From an uncultured Alphaproteobacteria bacterium (GTDB lineage: Bacteria; Pseudomonadota; Alphaproteobacteria; HIMB59; GCA-002718135): a stretch of DNA of 64,000 bases. Shown here one piece after another: positions 63,518-64,000 of the stretch. A program made the position numbers and the translations under genes. How positions within the stretch are numbered: position 1 is the first letter of the stretch; every line of letters begins with the position of its first letter. The notes beneath the pieces were generated by a model. It had not been told where the DNA came from. It did no database searches and saw only the letters and a list, made by a program, of their open reading frames with translations. The stretch is from assembly GCA_902537325.1 (NCBI GenBank), contig CACBAT010000006.1, positions 1-64,000 on the forward strand, written 5' to 3'.

Positions 63518-64000
63518 TTTTGGCTTCGTATCCTAAATCTGGTAACACTTGGCTTAGAGCAATAATTCTTTCCGCACTTCAACAAAAAAATATTATCAAT
63601 ATAAAAGATTTATCAAAAATTAGATTGTTATCAGATAAAATGAACTTTACTTCATTTAAAAATAAGATTTATGAAAAAAAAGGACTGATAGATTATGACT
63701 GGATGTCAAAAAACATTATTATATGCCAAAAAAAATTAAATGAAAATACTAAATATAATTTTTTTTTTAAGACTCATAGTGTGAGGCATAAAAGTTTTAC
63801 AAATGAAACTGTAAACGCAGGCTTTATTTATATTGTGCGAGATCCTAGAGATGTAGTTGTATCATTAAGTTATTTTTCGGGAATAAATTTGGATGAAGCT
63901 ATAAATCAAGTTGTTTTTAATAAACAACTAATGACAAATGCAAATGGAGCTAGAGAATTGGTTTCTAATTGGGAATTAAATATTAAATCTTGGTTAGAAT
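63502..64000 (+). CDS. Sulfotransferase family protein, copy 2, cut by window edge
   Basis: The first 166 residues of a protein paralogous to copy 1. It has the same YPKSGNTW loop (10-17), the catalytic His in FFKTHSVRH, and YIVRDPRDVVVSL. Segments such as KSFTNETVNAGFIYIVRDPR are nearly identical to copy 1, while residues 20-80 have diverged widely. It uses the same GTG start within an identical inverted repeat. The C-terminal third lies beyond the window. Confidence 0.9.
   Translation, partial: MFKNIFLASYPKSGNTWLRAIILSALQQKNIINIKDLSKIRLLSDKMNFTSFKNKIYEKKGLIDYDWMSKNIIICQKKLNENTKYNFFFKTHSVRHKSFTNETVNAGFIYIVRDPRDVVVSLSYFSGINLDEAINQVVFNKQLMTNANGARELVSNWELNIKSWLE

Noticed and set aside
1-64000. 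CRISPR array or rRNA operon
   Set aside because: No regularly spaced repeat array longer than two units and no rRNA-like sequence was seen on reading the window.

Overview
The window reads as a chromosome segment from a streamlined, strongly AT-rich marine alphaproteobacterium of the SAR11/HIMB59 type. The evidence is very short or overlapping intergenic junctions, heavy Lys/Asn/Ile use, many genes without a visible Shine-Dalgarno sequence, and gene neighbourhoods known from alphaproteobacteria: dnaK-dnaJ-dapB, hrcA-grpE, the his cluster beside hslVU, maf-aroE-coaE-dnaQ facing rho-mnmE-mnmG-rsmG-parA-parB, and holA-lptE-leuS. The clade is an inference; no rRNA is present to fix it.

Layout. 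1-15.5 kb: truncated upp, pyruvate carboxylase, DUF2244, a serine hydrolase, dapB, the heat-shock set dnaJ/dnaK/grpE/hrcA, then rph, rdgB, an LpoA-like lipoprotein, rsmI and a BON lipoprotein. 16-20 kb: HIT protein and hisE-F-A-(GNAT)-H-B on the minus strand. 20-25.3 kb: hslVU behind a probable RpoH promoter, then an envelope group (two-domain PAP2, GT39-type glycosyltransferase, DUF3108). 25.3-29.5 kb: Smr, a T4-type lysozyme, a Tim44-domain protein, dnaQ, coaE, aroE and maf on the minus strand. 29.5-30.0 kb: an AT-rich divergent spacer, a candidate replication origin. 30-36.7 kb: rho, mnmE, mnmG, rsmG, parA and parB, with two parS-like palindromes. 36.7-49.7 kb: holA, lptE, leuS, DUF3576, a porin with terminator and operator-like palindrome, a YggS-type PLP protein, an atypical regulator, lolA, ftsK, a ubiquinone hydroxylase, a LON-domain protein, a thioredoxin-TPR protein and a YbaK editing protein. 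49.8-54.0 kb: crtI-crtB-crtY-blh, which makes beta-carotene and cleaves it to retinal; no opsin and no crtE are present.

54.1-64.0 kb is accessory DNA inserted at a tRNA-Gly(GCC) gene. The intact tRNA is followed by a tyrosine integrase and, further on, by two partial copies of its 3' end (23 and 51 bp). Direct repeats with an 11-bp period, probably integrase arm sites, sit near each copy. The cargo is a translationally coupled trans-envelope system (RND/MMPL exporter, LolA-like periplasmic protein, outer-membrane barrel), a membrane-anchored alpha/beta hydrolase, a small SD-led membrane protein, a protein remnant, a small alpha/beta-barrel-like protein, and two paralogous sulfotransferases. 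Both sulfotransferase GTG start codons lie in the loop of an identical 12-bp inverted repeat.

The best candidates for something undescribed are the tandem tRNA-Gly island with its mixed arm sites, the coupled RND/LolA-like/barrel system, the lysozyme in the position usually held by mltA, and the parS-like sites written into mnmE/mnmG.
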